A DNA stretch of 64,000 nt from Adhaeribacter aerolatus (GTDB lineage: Bacteria > Bacteroidota > Bacteroidia > Cytophagales > Hymenobacteraceae), in contig NZ_BJYS01000006.1 in assembly GCF_007991635.1 (NCBI RefSeq), forward strand, positions 62,001 to 126,000, read 5' to 3'. Position 1 is the first letter of the stretch, and the number at the start of each line of letters is the position of its first letter. A program made the translations under genes and the position numbers. Below, piece by piece: positions 6,807 to 16,253 of the stretch. The notes below the pieces were generated by a model that did no database searches, was not told where the DNA came from, and was given only the letters and a program-made list of their open reading frames with translations.

Positions 6807-9524
6807 TTACCGCTGCAAAAGCAATCGTTTATGAACAACCTGGCTGCCATAGGTGAGTTTGGCTAAATATACGCCGCTGGCATATTTACTGCCATCCCAC
6901 GAAACCTCGTTGTGCTGACCGGCTTTGGCCGCTCCTTTGTATACGGTTTCCAGCAAAACACCCTGTAAAGTGTATATTTCAATCGCGGCTGTCTCGGCAG
7001 TTGCTAAGATAAACGACAGGTTAACGGCTTTTCCGAAAGGATTCGGATAGGCATTAAAAGAAGTATTCCCATCGGCTACTTGCTCCAACAGCGTAGTTGC
7101 GGGGTTTTTACCCGATAATAGGTTATTGGTGGCCGGTACAAACGGCGCTAAGCGGTTACCGCCAATGGGCCGCTCTAGGGCGCCATCCGGCAATTGCCAG
7201 CCTACTGCTAAATTATCTTCGGCATAGGCGTCTTTGTGCAAGGCCTCAATGTAGTACCGTTTGCCGGCTTCCAGCCGAATAGCTGCTGATTTTTGCGAGG
7301 GGTATCTATCCCACTGGCGCGAATCGGTCCAGCCGATTATTTCGGCAATTTTGCGTTTATTGCCCGGGTTAGCATCCGTGCTGAGCCACAGTTCAACGTT
7401 ATCGTCGCCGGAAACAAAGAAGGTATAATTACCAGTTTGGGGCGGACAAACATAACCCCGGATGCGGCTGCCGTAGTAATCGCGAATATTTTTCGGACTT
7501 TCAAATAAAGTAAGCTGACTGGTACTTGATGGCGTGGTATTTACCGGAATGGCTGATACCGCATTACCATTGATATTATTCCATTGCTCCCGTAAAATAG
7601 TGCCCGTGGCCGCACAGTTGCTAGGAGCAGGGGCTGGGGCTGGCGCTGGTGCCTGCTCCGGAGCCGGTGCAGAGGCGGCCGCAAACGGCGATAAACGGCT
7701 GCCGGCAATTGGTCGCTCCAGGGCCCCGTTCGGCAACTGCCAGCCTACTGCCAGGTTGTCTCCCCCATTACCATCTTTCTGTAAGGCCTCGATGTAGTAG
7801 CGCTTGCCGGCTTGCAAGGTAATGATTGCTGATTTCTGAGAAGGAAATTTATTCCACTCGCGGGAATTTGTCCAACCCGATAAGGAGGCAATTTTGCGTT
7901 TATTACCCGGGTTTTCATCGGTGCTTAACCACAGTTCAGAATTATCGTCGCTGGCGATGAAAAAGGTGTAGCTACCAGATTGCGGCGGGCAAATATAGCC
8001 CCGGATACGGCTGCCGTAATTATCCGCTATGTTGGTTGGCCCCTCAAACAAAGTAAGCTGACTCGTAACGGATGGCGTTGTGTGTACCGGAATAGAAGCA
8101 ACGAAGTTACCAGCAATGTTATTCCATTGTTCGCGCAAAATGGTACCTGTAGCCAAACAGTTACTGGGAGCCGGGGCAGGTGTCGGCGTGGAGGATGTGC
8201 CCGTGGCAAGTGTTATTATTATCCGTTTGTAAGATACCAAAGCCGGCGATCCGGTATCGGTTACCTCTAATATAATGTGCAGCGTTTTCGGGCTATCGAC
8301 AGTTGGCGCTACCAAACTAGCCGTTTTACTACTGCTATTCTGAATATTAACCGTGTGCGGGTAAGTGCCTGCATCTTTGTATTGCCACCACCGGTAACTT
8401 AAGCCGTTACCATCCGGATCGGTGGTGCCATTAGCATCTAAGGTTATGGTTTGTCCGCCTCTGGCGGTCAGGTTTTCGCTTACATTAAGCTTAATGTTGG
8501 GCTTATGGTTAGCGCCGCTAAAGCTACTGGCCACGCACCAGTCCATCCGGGCCTGAAAATCGCGGTTTGCTTGTTCAATCCATCTGGTCAAAGGCTTTTT
8601 TACATCGCCGTCATCCTGGGCATCTACGTAAACATTGGCCAGATTAGGCGCCTTCACGAAACGACCACCCCAGCCCCCATAAGTAGGATTTTCGTGGTTC
8701 CGTAAGCCATTATTCAGGGTGTATAAAAAAGCCGGCGTATCGCCCTCGCTTACGTACACTTGCGGATAAAGTGCTCCCAGCGGCCCATGGTTATTTTTTA
8801 TATGCCAGGTTATAAAATTAGCGGTATGTGGTAAGCTGTTGTAATCCCAGGTACCAAAAAAGGACCTGTTGTACACCATGGTAACTTTTGGGTGGTAATT
8901 TTCAATGTAATTTCCGGCATCGTCCTGGTACCAGATATTATACATCACCACTTTCGAGATGGCCCGGTCGTATTCGGACGGATACTCTTTTTTTAACTTG
9001 TAAAAAGCTCTGGCTGCCGTATTGCCACCGCCCCAGGCCTGAATATGCACCGGACTAGGATCCGGGTTTAACAAAACCTCTACAATCCGGTCTGATCCGG
9101 GCGTATTGGGCCAGTTATCCGGTTTATAAACAACGCGGTGGCCGGGATTTTCCTCTATATACAACAGACCATCCAGGTGGCTGGGATCTTCATCCCCTAC
9201 AAAACTTTTACGCCGGATTTCAGCAGCCGTTGGGTAGTTGGGGTTGTGCTTAATCAGGTTCGGGTACACGCGCTCGTAAGCCGTTATCTGCTTTTCCAGC
9301 CAGTCTTCCCGGCTATGCCCGTGGCGTTGAAACACCGAATTTGTTTCGATAATAGCCTGCAGATTAACTTCACTGGTATAAAGTAAAAACCGGATCATAG
9401 AACTATGATCATCAATTTCGCCATCGGTCATTACAATTACACGGGGTCTGTCATTAGCTATAGCTCCATTCGTCCATAACAGGGCAGAAACGGAAAGCAG
9501 AAAAAGTATAAATGTTTTATTCAT
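6807..9524 (-). CDS. Secreted DUF1593 (nucleoside hydrolase-like) protein with two PA14 domains and T9SS sorting tail
   Basis: A 905-residue multidomain exoprotein. Residues 1-23 are a signal peptide. About 27-340 form a DUF1593/Sde182-type nucleoside-hydrolase-like domain, with VIVMTDGEIDDHSSM giving the Asp cluster expected to bind calcium. A C-terminal immunoglobulin-like DUF1593 module with an RWWQYKDAGTYP segment follows to about 445. Two PA14 domains (about 453-620 and 635-805) are separated by a Pro/Ala linker and are close copies of each other. The last 80 residues, with YPNPFGKAVNLSF and ending HKRLLLQR, are a type A type IX secretion sorting domain. The likely role is carbohydrate binding or cleavage outside the cell; related enzymes occur in cellulolytic bacteria. 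The reaction is unproven. Confidence 0.85.
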   Translation of the reverse strand: MNKTFILFLLSVSALLWTNGAIANDRPRVIVMTDGEIDDHSSMIRFLLYTSEVNLQAIIETNSVFQRHGHSREDWLEKQITAYERVYPNLIKHNPNYPTAAEIRRKSFVGDEDPSHLDGLLYIEENPGHRVVYKPDNWPNTPGSDRIVEVLLNPDPSPVHIQAWGGGNTAARAFYKLKKEYPSEYDRAISKVVMYNIWYQDDAGNYIENYHPKVTMVYNRSFFGTWDYNSLPHTANFITWHIKNNHGPLGALYPQVYVSEGDTPAFLYTLNNGLRNHENPTYGGWGGRFVKAPNLANVYVDAQDDGDVKKPLTRWIEQANRDFQARMDWCVASSFSGANHKPNIKLNVSENLTARGGQTITLDANGTTDPDGNGLSYRWWQYKDAGTYPHTVNIQNSSSKTASLVAPTVDSPKTLHIILEVTDTGSPALVSYKRIIITLATGTSSTPTPAPAPSNCLATGTILREQWNNIAGNFVASIPVHTTPSVTSQLTLFEGPTNIADNYGSRIRGYICPPQSGSYTFFIASDDNSELWLSTDENPGNKRKIASLSGWTNSREWNKFPSQKSAIITLQAGKRYYIEALQKDGNGGDNLAVGWQLPNGALERPIAGSRLSPFAAASAPAPEQAPAPAPAPAPSNCAATGTILREQWNNINGNAVSAIPVNTTPSSTSQLTLFESPKNIRDYYGSRIRGYVCPPQTGNYTFFVSGDDNVELWLSTDANPGNKRKIAEIIGWTDSRQWDRYPSQKSAAIRLEAGKRYYIEALHKDAYAEDNLAVGWQLPDGALERPIGGNRLAPFVPATNNLLSGKNPATTLLEQVADGNTSFNAYPNPFGKAVNLSFILATAETAAIEIYTLQGVLLETVYKGAAKAGQHNEVSWDGSKYASGVYLAKLTYGSQVVHKRLLLQR

Positions 9525-11138
9525 AACAAGTTAGTGGTTGGTTCTTAGGTTGTTTTTGGTTGGTGATGCAAAGTTTAGCGTCCTTTGGATGCCGTACATT
9601 TAGGTTTAAGGAAACATCCGGTAGTCAGAGGGTTGTATCAATGGCATTCTGAAAGCAGGAGGTTTCCAATTTATGCAGGTAGGCAGATCAGAAACGGGAA
9701 GGCTTTTTATTAAAAGGCAATTTATCCGACCGCTTATATTACTTACTGTCAGCATCGTGCTATTATGTTGATTTAAATAGTCGGTACCAGCAGGCCTTTC
9801 AGCTAAATCTATCATAAGGTTCTATCAGGTTAAATAATTCTATCAGGTTAAGTAAATTGAATAAAAACCACTTACAAAAATTATCATTTAGGCTAAAAAG
9901 TCATTACAAAAGAATTTAAGTTTAAAACAAGCATCAAAATTTCAATATTTATACCGTTATTGGTAAATCCATTTTAAACAAGTTAAAGCTTCAGCTATCA
10001 CCATAAGTCCATGTCTAAACGCAGGATTTTATTATTTATTCCACCTTCATAAATGTTCTTGTATAGAGCATAGTTAATTTAAATTTTTCTTCATCTAAGC
10101 TGACAAATATAGAGGCATAATTTTTAATCCGCCAAAAAAACACCTGAAAGATTATATTATTTTTCAATATTTTGTACTTTATTTAAAAATTTCGAACTTA
10201 AATAAAGTTGGTTTTCTTATTTATGGAGTCATCAGATATTACCCTTTAAGACTATTCCTATACCCATTTAGGTAATTAAAGTAAATTCACACTTTAGAGA
10301 CTTAAAATAACTATAATCTTATAAAATAAGATGATTAATTCACAACCAAATCTCTCTAAAAAAGCATCTATATTATTTTACATTTTTATAGATTAACGAG
10401 CAAGAAACTACCACCTGATTATAGCTGAGCAAAATTTGTATTTTTTGGCTATTATTCTCAATTAGCAGCTTTAAAAGCACTTTATGATAACCGTTTGATA
10501 TAGGCTAAAATTGGAAAGGAGGAATTAAATCTAATCCTGTTCAAAATTTGGCTGGGAGCACTACTAGGCAGGGGAAATAGTTTAAACATCAACTAAAACA
10601 CCGCTGCTTGAAATCTGCCGCAGGACGTCTACAATTTTTTAGTTAAGAAGGAAAGTTTCCGATTGCCGGGCAGACAATAATGGATTTTATTTGTACCGCG
10701 GGCCAGATTTACAGCAGTTAGACTGAGAAATGAAAAGAGGATTTTCGCCTGTTGTATAAGCCCCTAGCGCAGGAAAGAAAATTAGAGCTTACCGCAGCGC
10801 AACGGGGGTATGTACAGTTTAGCAATTTTATTTGAGGAAATATTATTAGAGCGGCTAGCCCGCAGCAAAGCCGGCTGATAGAACGGCGTACCTCACAGGC
10901 CGCTAAAAACCTGTGAGGTAGGCTGCATCTGATAATCTGATTGCCTTGGGTTAGGAAGCGGTTTAGATTATTTGGTATAAAACTTTCTCTTAACCTATTC
11001 CTCCCGGATCCCGCAGGTTCCAGGGCTTTCACCGACTCGTATTTTGCCTGGTAGTTGTACCAACTACCATTTACTTCCACCGAAATTCCAGCGCAGTTAT
11101 TAGCTGTTAGTATTGGTCGGCAGAATTTAAATTAGCTG
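9525..11138. other. 1.6-kb gene-poor region
   Basis: No supported gene. Minus-strand frames at 9606-9815 and 10718-11080 have no recognisable domain. The middle (about 9830-10440) is strongly AT-rich. A 14-base direct repeat (TTCTATCAGGTTAA) occurs at 9820-9833 and 9838-9851. A palindrome lies at 10889-10920. The region may carry regulatory sequence for the divergent end of the DUF1593 gene or decayed genes. Confidence 0.6.
10889..10920. repeat. TACCTCACAGG hairpin
   Basis: Perfect 11-bp arms at 10889-10899 and 10910-10920 around a 10-base loop. Hairpins of this kind recur in intergenic DNA of related genomes as I recall them; only one copy was noticed in this window. Confidence 0.65.
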
Positions 11139-11927
11139 TTATCGCTTGTAATATTTTAAAGCCTGCGGCATTAGCCTTTGTAAATCGGCAATACGGGTTT
11201 CGTCGGAGGGGTGCGAAGATAAAAAGGTTGGCGGTGCGCCTCCCCCACCTTTCTGCGAGGCCATTCTTTGCCAGAATGGCACGGCCTGCTGCGGATCGTA
11301 ACCGGCCATCGCCATAAAAATTAATCCTAAATGGTCGGCTTCCGACTCCTGCTTCCGGCCGTGGCGCAGCATACCTAACTGGCTACCTACGCCAAAAACA
11401 TTCAGAAACACGTTTTGTGAAGCAGCCGAACCGCCCATAGCCGCCGCTGCCACTGAGCCGCCCGCCTGGGCTGCCACCGCCTGGCTCATCCGTTCTTCGC
11501 CGTGTTTGGCAATGGCATGGGCAATTTCGTGGCCCATTACTACCGCCAAGCCCGTTTCGTTTTGGGTAATAGGTAAAATACCGGTATAAACGGCTACTTT
11601 CCCGCCCGGCATACACCAGGCATTTACTTGTTTGTCCTGAATTAAATTAAACTCCCACTGAAAGCCCTGCAATTGGCCCGACATATTATTTTGAGCCATA
11701 TACTGTTCTACTGCCCGCTGAATCTTACCGCCAACCCGTTTTACCATGGTCGCATCGCTGTTATTTAATACCCTGGACGTATCTAATACCTGGCGGTAAG
11801 CCTGGTAACTCATCTGCTGCATCTCCCCGCTCGAAACCAGGGCCAACTGCCGCCGCCCCGTAATGGGCACCGTAGTACAAGCTACCATGGCGAGCATCAC
11901 AACTGAAAAGAATATTTTTCTGAACAT
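11139..11927 (-). CDS. M48 family metalloprotease, lipoprotein
   Basis: A 262-residue zinc metallopeptidase. The N-terminus is a lipoprotein signal with lipobox LAMVA-C17. The zinc motif HEIAH is at 133-137 (VVMGHEIAHAIAKHGEERM) and the third ligand region ESEAD is at 194-198. This layout matches the M48B/M48C LoiP/BepA-like periplasmic proteases that act in outer-membrane quality control. The protein is compact with no TPR part, so it is closer to LoiP than to BepA. An alanine/glycine-rich stretch lies between the two motifs (about 150-175). The gene is monocistronic in appearance. Confidence 0.88.
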   Translation of the reverse strand: MFRKIFFSVVMLAMVACTTVPITGRRQLALVSSGEMQQMSYQAYRQVLDTSRVLNNSDATMVKRVGGKIQRAVEQYMAQNNMSGQLQGFQWEFNLIQDKQVNAWCMPGGKVAVYTGILPITQNETGLAVVMGHEIAHAIAKHGEERMSQAVAAQAGGSVAAAAMGGSAASQNVFLNVFGVGSQLGMLRHGRKQESEADHLGLIFMAMAGYDPQQAVPFWQRMASQKGGGGAPPTFLSSHPSDETRIADLQRLMPQALKYYKR

Positions 11928-12122
11928 CTTTTAATTTTTTTAGTAACACATTTTTTTACCTGGCAATATTATCCGGTAAGATTAAAACGAACCCGGTTAA
12001 AGCATCTCGTTGCGCTATTTACCTGTACACCTTTCATGCCAATTGCAGAGTATACGATTTCCTATTCCTAAAATGTTATACGCTTCAGGGCCGGCTAAAC
12101 CGTCAAAATCTTAAAATCAGAT

Positions 12123-12153
12123 TTTTATGCCCGGAAATATTAATTTATTTTTG
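12123..12153 (+). promoter_or_regulatory. Candidate promoter before the FAH-family gene
   Basis: TATTTTTG at 12146-12153 matches the TAnnTTTG -7 box, with TTT at 12123-12125 twenty bases upstream. The ATG follows 22 bases later. Confidence 0.4.
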
Positions 12154-12175
12154 ACCTGCTTAAATTTAGCTTACC

Positions 12176-12787
12176 ATGAAAATACTAGCCATCGGCCGGA
12201 ATTACGCCGAACATATCGCCGAACTGAATAATCCCATTCCGGACGAACCGGTTATATTTTTTAAACCCGATACCGCGTTACTCAAAAACAACGATCCGTT
12301 TTATTACCCGGATTACAGCCAGGATATTCACCACGAAATAGAAATAGTTTTGCGCATTTCGAAAGAAGGCAAAAATATTGCCCCCAAATTTGCCCTTAAA
12401 TATTTCGATGCCATTGGCCTGGGTATTGATTTTACGGCCCGCGACCTGCAAGCCAAAGCCAAAAGTAAAGGCCTGCCCTGGACCTTAGCCAAAGGTTTTA
12501 ACGGTTCGGCCCCCGTGTCGGAGTTTTTGCCGGTTAACGATTTTCCGGATTTAAAAAACATAAATTTCCGGTTGCTGGTAAACGGTCAGGAAAAACAAAA
12601 CGGAAACACCAGCATGATGCTGAATTCTTTTGAAGATATGCTGGCTTATATGTCCCGGTTTATCACCTTAAAAAAAGGCGACCTGATTTTTACGGGTACG
12701 CCCAGCGGCGTTGGCCCCATTAAAATTGGCGATCGGTTGGAAGGATTTATACAAGATAAAAAGCTTTTAGATTTTGAAATTAAATAG
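12176..12787 (+). CDS. Fumarylacetoacetate hydrolase family protein
   Basis: A 203-residue FAH-fold enzyme. The start MKILAIGRNYAEHIAELNNP is the usual N-terminus of the short FAHD1/YcgM-like proteins, which act on acylpyruvates or oxaloacetate. Metal-binding acidic residues are in HHEIEIVLRISKEGK (the E-x-E pattern) and in the later IDFTARDLQAKAK block. The C-terminal GDLIFTGTPSGVGPIKIGD is the family signature loop. The role is C-C bond hydrolysis or oxaloacetate decarboxylation in the cytoplasm; the substrate is not fixed by sequence. The 3' end overlaps the next gene by 14 bases, pointing to an operon. Confidence 0.87.
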   Translation: MKILAIGRNYAEHIAELNNPIPDEPVIFFKPDTALLKNNDPFYYPDYSQDIHHEIEIVLRISKEGKNIAPKFALKYFDAIGLGIDFTARDLQAKAKSKGLPWTLAKGFNGSAPVSEFLPVNDFPDLKNINFRLLVNGQEKQNGNTSMMLNSFEDMLAYMSRFITLKKGDLIFTGTPSGVGPIKIGDRLEGFIQDKKLLDFEIK

Positions 12788-14696
12788 TAAAACAAGGTTA
12801 GCTTTTTTCAGCCTCCTGTTTCTTTTTGCCTTTAATGGGCAGGCGCAGTTTAACCAATTAGAGTACACCCCCGATTTAGTACCAACGGGTTATTTTGGGT
12901 TCCCGATTATGCCGGGGCAGCAAAACTTCCTGGCGGGTAGCATGGGCGAAATCCGGCCGAACCATTTTCACGGGGGCATTGATATTAAAACCAACCAGGT
13001 TACCGGCTTGCCGGTTTACGCCGCCGCCGATGGTTATATTTCCCGCATCGAGGTCTCCACCTACGGCTACGGCAACATGATTTACATTACGCACCCCAAT
13101 GGCCTGGTTACTACCTACGCCCACCTCGAAAGTTTTTCGCCGGCTATTTGGGATTACGTACTGCGCAAACATTACGAGCAGGAAGCTTTTGAATTGCGGT
13201 TAAATATCCCCAAAGATATGTTTGTGGTCCGGAAAGGTGACGAAATAGCCAAGTCGGGTAATACGGGCGGTTCAGGCGGCCCACATTTGCATTTTGAAGT
13301 GCGCGACGAAAAAAATGCCTTGCTTAACCCACTTAAATATAATTTTCCGGAAATACGCGACGATATTGCCCCGACCTTCAACGCCATTGCCATCAAAACC
13401 CTCTCCATCGACAGCCGCGTTAATAACCGCTTTGGCCGCTTCGAATTTACCCCCGTTAAAAATGGTACGGACCTGACCTTGCCCGACACCCTCTCGGCCC
13501 ATGGCTTAATTGGTTTCGAAGTGTTCGCCTTCGACCGGCTAAACCAGGCCCCTAACAAAAACGGCGTACAGCAGGTCGACATCCTAATAGATGGCAAACC
13601 TTTCTATAATCATTTAATTGATGGGGTACCATTTGAATTAAACCGGCACGTTTCCTGGCACATTAATTATGAATATTACAAAACCACCGGCAAAAATTTC
13701 CAGAAGTGCTACGTAGACGACGGGAACCGTTTGCCTATTTATAATGCCGGCGCGGGCCGCGGTAAATTACGGGTAGAACCCGGCCGCACGTATGGCGTTA
13801 CCGTGGTTTTAAAAGACTCGCATAACAACACCACTACCCTGCAGTTTACCTTGCGCGGCGAAAAACCTGCCTACTTTTATACGCCCGGCCCTATGGTTAA
13901 AAAGCCTGATTTCAGTTACGAAATAGCCGAGAACTTACTAAAAGTGATAGCCGGCGATACGGCCCGCCAGCCGCAATCCATGCGCTTATTTGTGGGCAAA
14001 ATGCAGTACGATTTAGTGCCGAGTTATTCCCAAGCCTCCTACGCCGTATACCTCTACGATTTACGCGGGGGCCTGCCCGACTCTATCCGCTGGAATAATC
14101 TCACCAAAAAATTCGCTCAGAACCTGGCGGTTCCGGCGGGTACCGAATATGCGTTTACCAACCGGTACATGAATATTATTTTCAATAAAAACTCCCTTTT
14201 CGATACGCTCTACCTGCACACCTCCTATAACAACGGCATTTACAGCATCAGCAGCCCGCTTACGCCGCTGTTCCAGCCGGTAAAAGTAACCCTAAAAGCA
14301 AACGAAAATATTACCGATAAGAGCAAAGCTGCCGTTTATTATTTGGGCTGGGGCAACAGCCGGGGCTTTTTAGGTGGGGCGTGGGAAGGCGATAATATTA
14401 CTTTTTCGGCCCGTAATTTAGGTAAATACAAAATATTCAGCGATACCAAGCCGCCTACGGTCCGGTTACTAACCAAATCGCCGCAGGTAATAAAATTAAA
14501 AATTGCCGATGATTTATCCGGCGTAACTTCTTTCCGGGCCGAACTAAACGGCGAGTTTCTGCTGATGACATTTGAACACAAAAACGCTACGCTTACCTCG
14601 GAGCGCCTGAATAAAGCGGAGCCTTTAGCCGGCGATTTTGTGCTGCGCTTAAAAGATGCCATAGGCAACGAAACCATTTACCGGGTAAAAATTTAA
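12774..14696 (+). CDS. Secreted M23 family metallopeptidase
   Basis: A 640-residue peptidoglycan endopeptidase candidate. A signal peptide covers residues 1-24 (cleavage after GQAQ). The M23/LytM domain spans roughly 45-180, with zinc ligands H66 and D70 in HFHGGIDIKT and H171 and H173 in GGPHLHFEV. The remaining 450 residues are beta-rich with no recognised domain and may be an Ig-like or scaffold region typical of large Bacteroidota M23 proteins. Expected to cut cell-wall cross-links in the periplasm during growth or division. Translationally coupled to the FAH gene by a 14-base overlap. Confidence 0.87.
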   Translation: MKLNSKTRLAFFSLLFLFAFNGQAQFNQLEYTPDLVPTGYFGFPIMPGQQNFLAGSMGEIRPNHFHGGIDIKTNQVTGLPVYAAADGYISRIEVSTYGYGNMIYITHPNGLVTTYAHLESFSPAIWDYVLRKHYEQEAFELRLNIPKDMFVVRKGDEIAKSGNTGGSGGPHLHFEVRDEKNALLNPLKYNFPEIRDDIAPTFNAIAIKTLSIDSRVNNRFGRFEFTPVKNGTDLTLPDTLSAHGLIGFEVFAFDRLNQAPNKNGVQQVDILIDGKPFYNHLIDGVPFELNRHVSWHINYEYYKTTGKNFQKCYVDDGNRLPIYNAGAGRGKLRVEPGRTYGVTVVLKDSHNNTTTLQFTLRGEKPAYFYTPGPMVKKPDFSYEIAENLLKVIAGDTARQPQSMRLFVGKMQYDLVPSYSQASYAVYLYDLRGGLPDSIRWNNLTKKFAQNLAVPAGTEYAFTNRYMNIIFNKNSLFDTLYLHTSYNNGIYSISSPLTPLFQPVKVTLKANENITDKSKAAVYYLGWGNSRGFLGGAWEGDNITFSARNLGKYKIFSDTKPPTVRLLTKSPQVIKLKIADDLSGVTSFRAELNGEFLLMTFEHKNATLTSERLNKAEPLAGDFVLRLKDAIGNETIYRVKI

Positions 14697-14743
14697 CCCG
14701 GTAATTTACTTATTGTTTATTTTACAAAAAGCCTGGGATTTTA

Positions 14744-14751
14744 TATCTTTG
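14744..14751 (+). promoter_or_regulatory. Candidate -7 box before bcp
   Basis: TATCTTTG fits TAnnTTTG exactly and lies 28 bases before the bcp ATG. No clear TTG was found at the right spacing upstream. Confidence 0.4.
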
Positions 14752-14779
14752 GGCGCCTCACTTTTAAATATAGCTCTTT

Positions 14780-15232
14780 ATGAAACTAAATATTGGCGAT
14801 AAAGCACCCGATTTTGCCATTCCGGACCAGGATGGGATTGTCCATAAATTAAGCGATTATCAGGGCCGTAAACTGGTTATTTATTTTTACCCGAAAGACG
14901 ATACGCCGGGCTGTACCGCCCAGGCCTGCAACCTCCGCGATAATTATTACGATTTGCGCCAGCAAGGCTACGAAATAATCGGGGTAAGCGTAGATGATGA
15001 AAAATCGCACCAGAAGTTTATTCAGAAATTTGAGTTACCTTTTACGCTCTTATCCGATACCGATAAAAAAATGGTAGAAGATTATGGTGTCTGGCAAGAG
15101 AAATCGATGTACGGCCGTAAATACATGGGCACCATGCGCTATACTTTTGTAATCGACGAAAACGGCACCATCGAAAATATAATTACCAAAGTAGATACCA
15201 AAGATCACGCTGCACAGTTGGTCAAAGCTTAA
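14780..15232 (+). CDS. bcp: Thioredoxin-dependent peroxiredoxin (Bcp/PrxQ)
   Basis: A 150-residue atypical 2-Cys peroxiredoxin that reduces hydrogen peroxide and organic peroxides with electrons from thioredoxin. The active site PKDDTPGCTAQACNLRD gives peroxidatic C45 and resolving C50 in the C-x4-C spacing typical of BCP. The start MKLNIGDKAPDFAIPDQDG is standard, and the conserved RYTFVIDENG block is near the C-terminus. It appears to be a single gene with its own promoter box. Confidence 0.95.
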   Translation: MKLNIGDKAPDFAIPDQDGIVHKLSDYQGRKLVIYFYPKDDTPGCTAQACNLRDNYYDLRQQGYEIIGVSVDDEKSHQKFIQKFELPFTLLSDTDKKMVEDYGVWQEKSMYGRKYMGTMRYTFVIDENGTIENIITKVDTKDHAAQLVKA

Positions 15233-15284
15233 TAATTATCCTTATTCGTTTAATTATTAGGCAATAAACTTAATATTTGTTTTT

Positions 15285-15315
15285 TTGACACTTTTAATTT
15301 TAAATAATAATTTAC
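15285..15315 (+). promoter_or_regulatory. Candidate promoter of the transketolase operon
   Basis: TTG at 15285-15287, a 20-base spacer, then TAATTTAC at 15308-15315 (seven of eight matches to TAnnTTTG). It lies 38 bases before the first ATG of the run. Confidence 0.42.
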
Positions 15316-15353
15316 AACTTTCCGCTTTAGAACTAAACACTTAAAATATACCT

Positions 15354-16208
15354 ATGAATCCATTTAATAAAGATACCGAAGAACTCAAAACAATTGCTGC
15401 GCAGGTAAGGCGCGACATTCTGCGTATGGTACACGCCGTTAACTCCGGCCATCCGGGCGGCTCTTTGGGCTGTACCGAATTACTGGTATCTCTTTATTTT
15501 AAAATAATGGATCATAATCCGGACTTTAAAATGGAAGGCCGCAACGAAGATTTATTCTTCTTATCTAACGGCCATATTTCGCCGGTTTGGTACAGTGTTT
15601 TGGCGCGCGCTGGTTATTTTGATGTGAAAGAACTAGCAACATTCCGGAAGTTAGACTCCCGGCTACAAGGCCACCCAGCCACCGAAGAAGGCTTACCGGG
15701 CATCCGGATTGCTTCGGGCTCTCTGGGCCAGGGTTTATCGGTAGCAACCGGCGCGGCACAGGCCAAAAAATTAAACAACGACGATAAATTAGTTTACGTG
15801 CTGATGGGTGACGGCGAACTGGACGAAGGACAAGTGTGGGAAGCTGCCATGTATGCCCCGCACCACAAAGTAGATAATTTAATTGCTATAGTAGATCGCA
15901 ACGGTCAGCAGATAGACGGGCCAACCGATGCCATTATGTACCTGGGTAACCTGCATGCCAAATGGGAATCATTCGGCTGGAAAGTATTGGAAACCAATGG
16001 TAACGATTTTAATGATCTGCTTCCAACCCTGGAAGAAGCTAAATCGCTCACCAGTCAGGGCAAACCCATCATGATATTAATGAATACCATTATGGGTTAC
16101 GGCGTTGATTTTATGATGGGCTCGCACAAATGGCACGGCGTTGCACCCAACGATGCGCAGTTACAGGAAGCTTTATTGCAGTTAAAAGCAGCCAACGACG
16201 ACTATTAA
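15354..16208 (+). CDS. Transketolase, N-terminal (TPP-binding) subunit
   Basis: A 284-residue half-transketolase. It contains the NSGHPGGSLGCTELLVSLYF block and the TPP-binding GDGELDEGQVWEAAM motif (about residues 152-166), followed by the metal-ligand region IVDRNGQQIDG. The C-terminal half of the enzyme is encoded separately at 17657-18610. Together they transfer two-carbon ketol units in the pentose phosphate pathway. Split transketolases are common in Bacteroidota and archaea, but the two halves are usually adjacent; here a vWA gene stands between them. Confidence 0.92.
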   Translation: MNPFNKDTEELKTIAAQVRRDILRMVHAVNSGHPGGSLGCTELLVSLYFKIMDHNPDFKMEGRNEDLFFLSNGHISPVWYSVLARAGYFDVKELATFRKLDSRLQGHPATEEGLPGIRIASGSLGQGLSVATGAAQAKKLNNDDKLVYVLMGDGELDEGQVWEAAMYAPHHKVDNLIAIVDRNGQQIDGPTDAIMYLGNLHAKWESFGWKVLETNGNDFNDLLPTLEEAKSLTSQGKPIMILMNTIMGYGVDFMMGSHKWHGVAPNDAQLQEALLQLKAANDDY

Positions 16209-16253
16209 TAAAAGCGTCGGCGGCTGATAACCTTTTATTTTGCAAATTGCCAC

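Noticed and set aside
9606-9815. 69-codon minus-strand frame
   Set aside because: Composition and content do not resemble a protein; no start context.
10718-11080. 120-codon minus-strand frame in the gene desert
   Set aside because: No domain, no signal, and it reads through a palindrome; likely chance.
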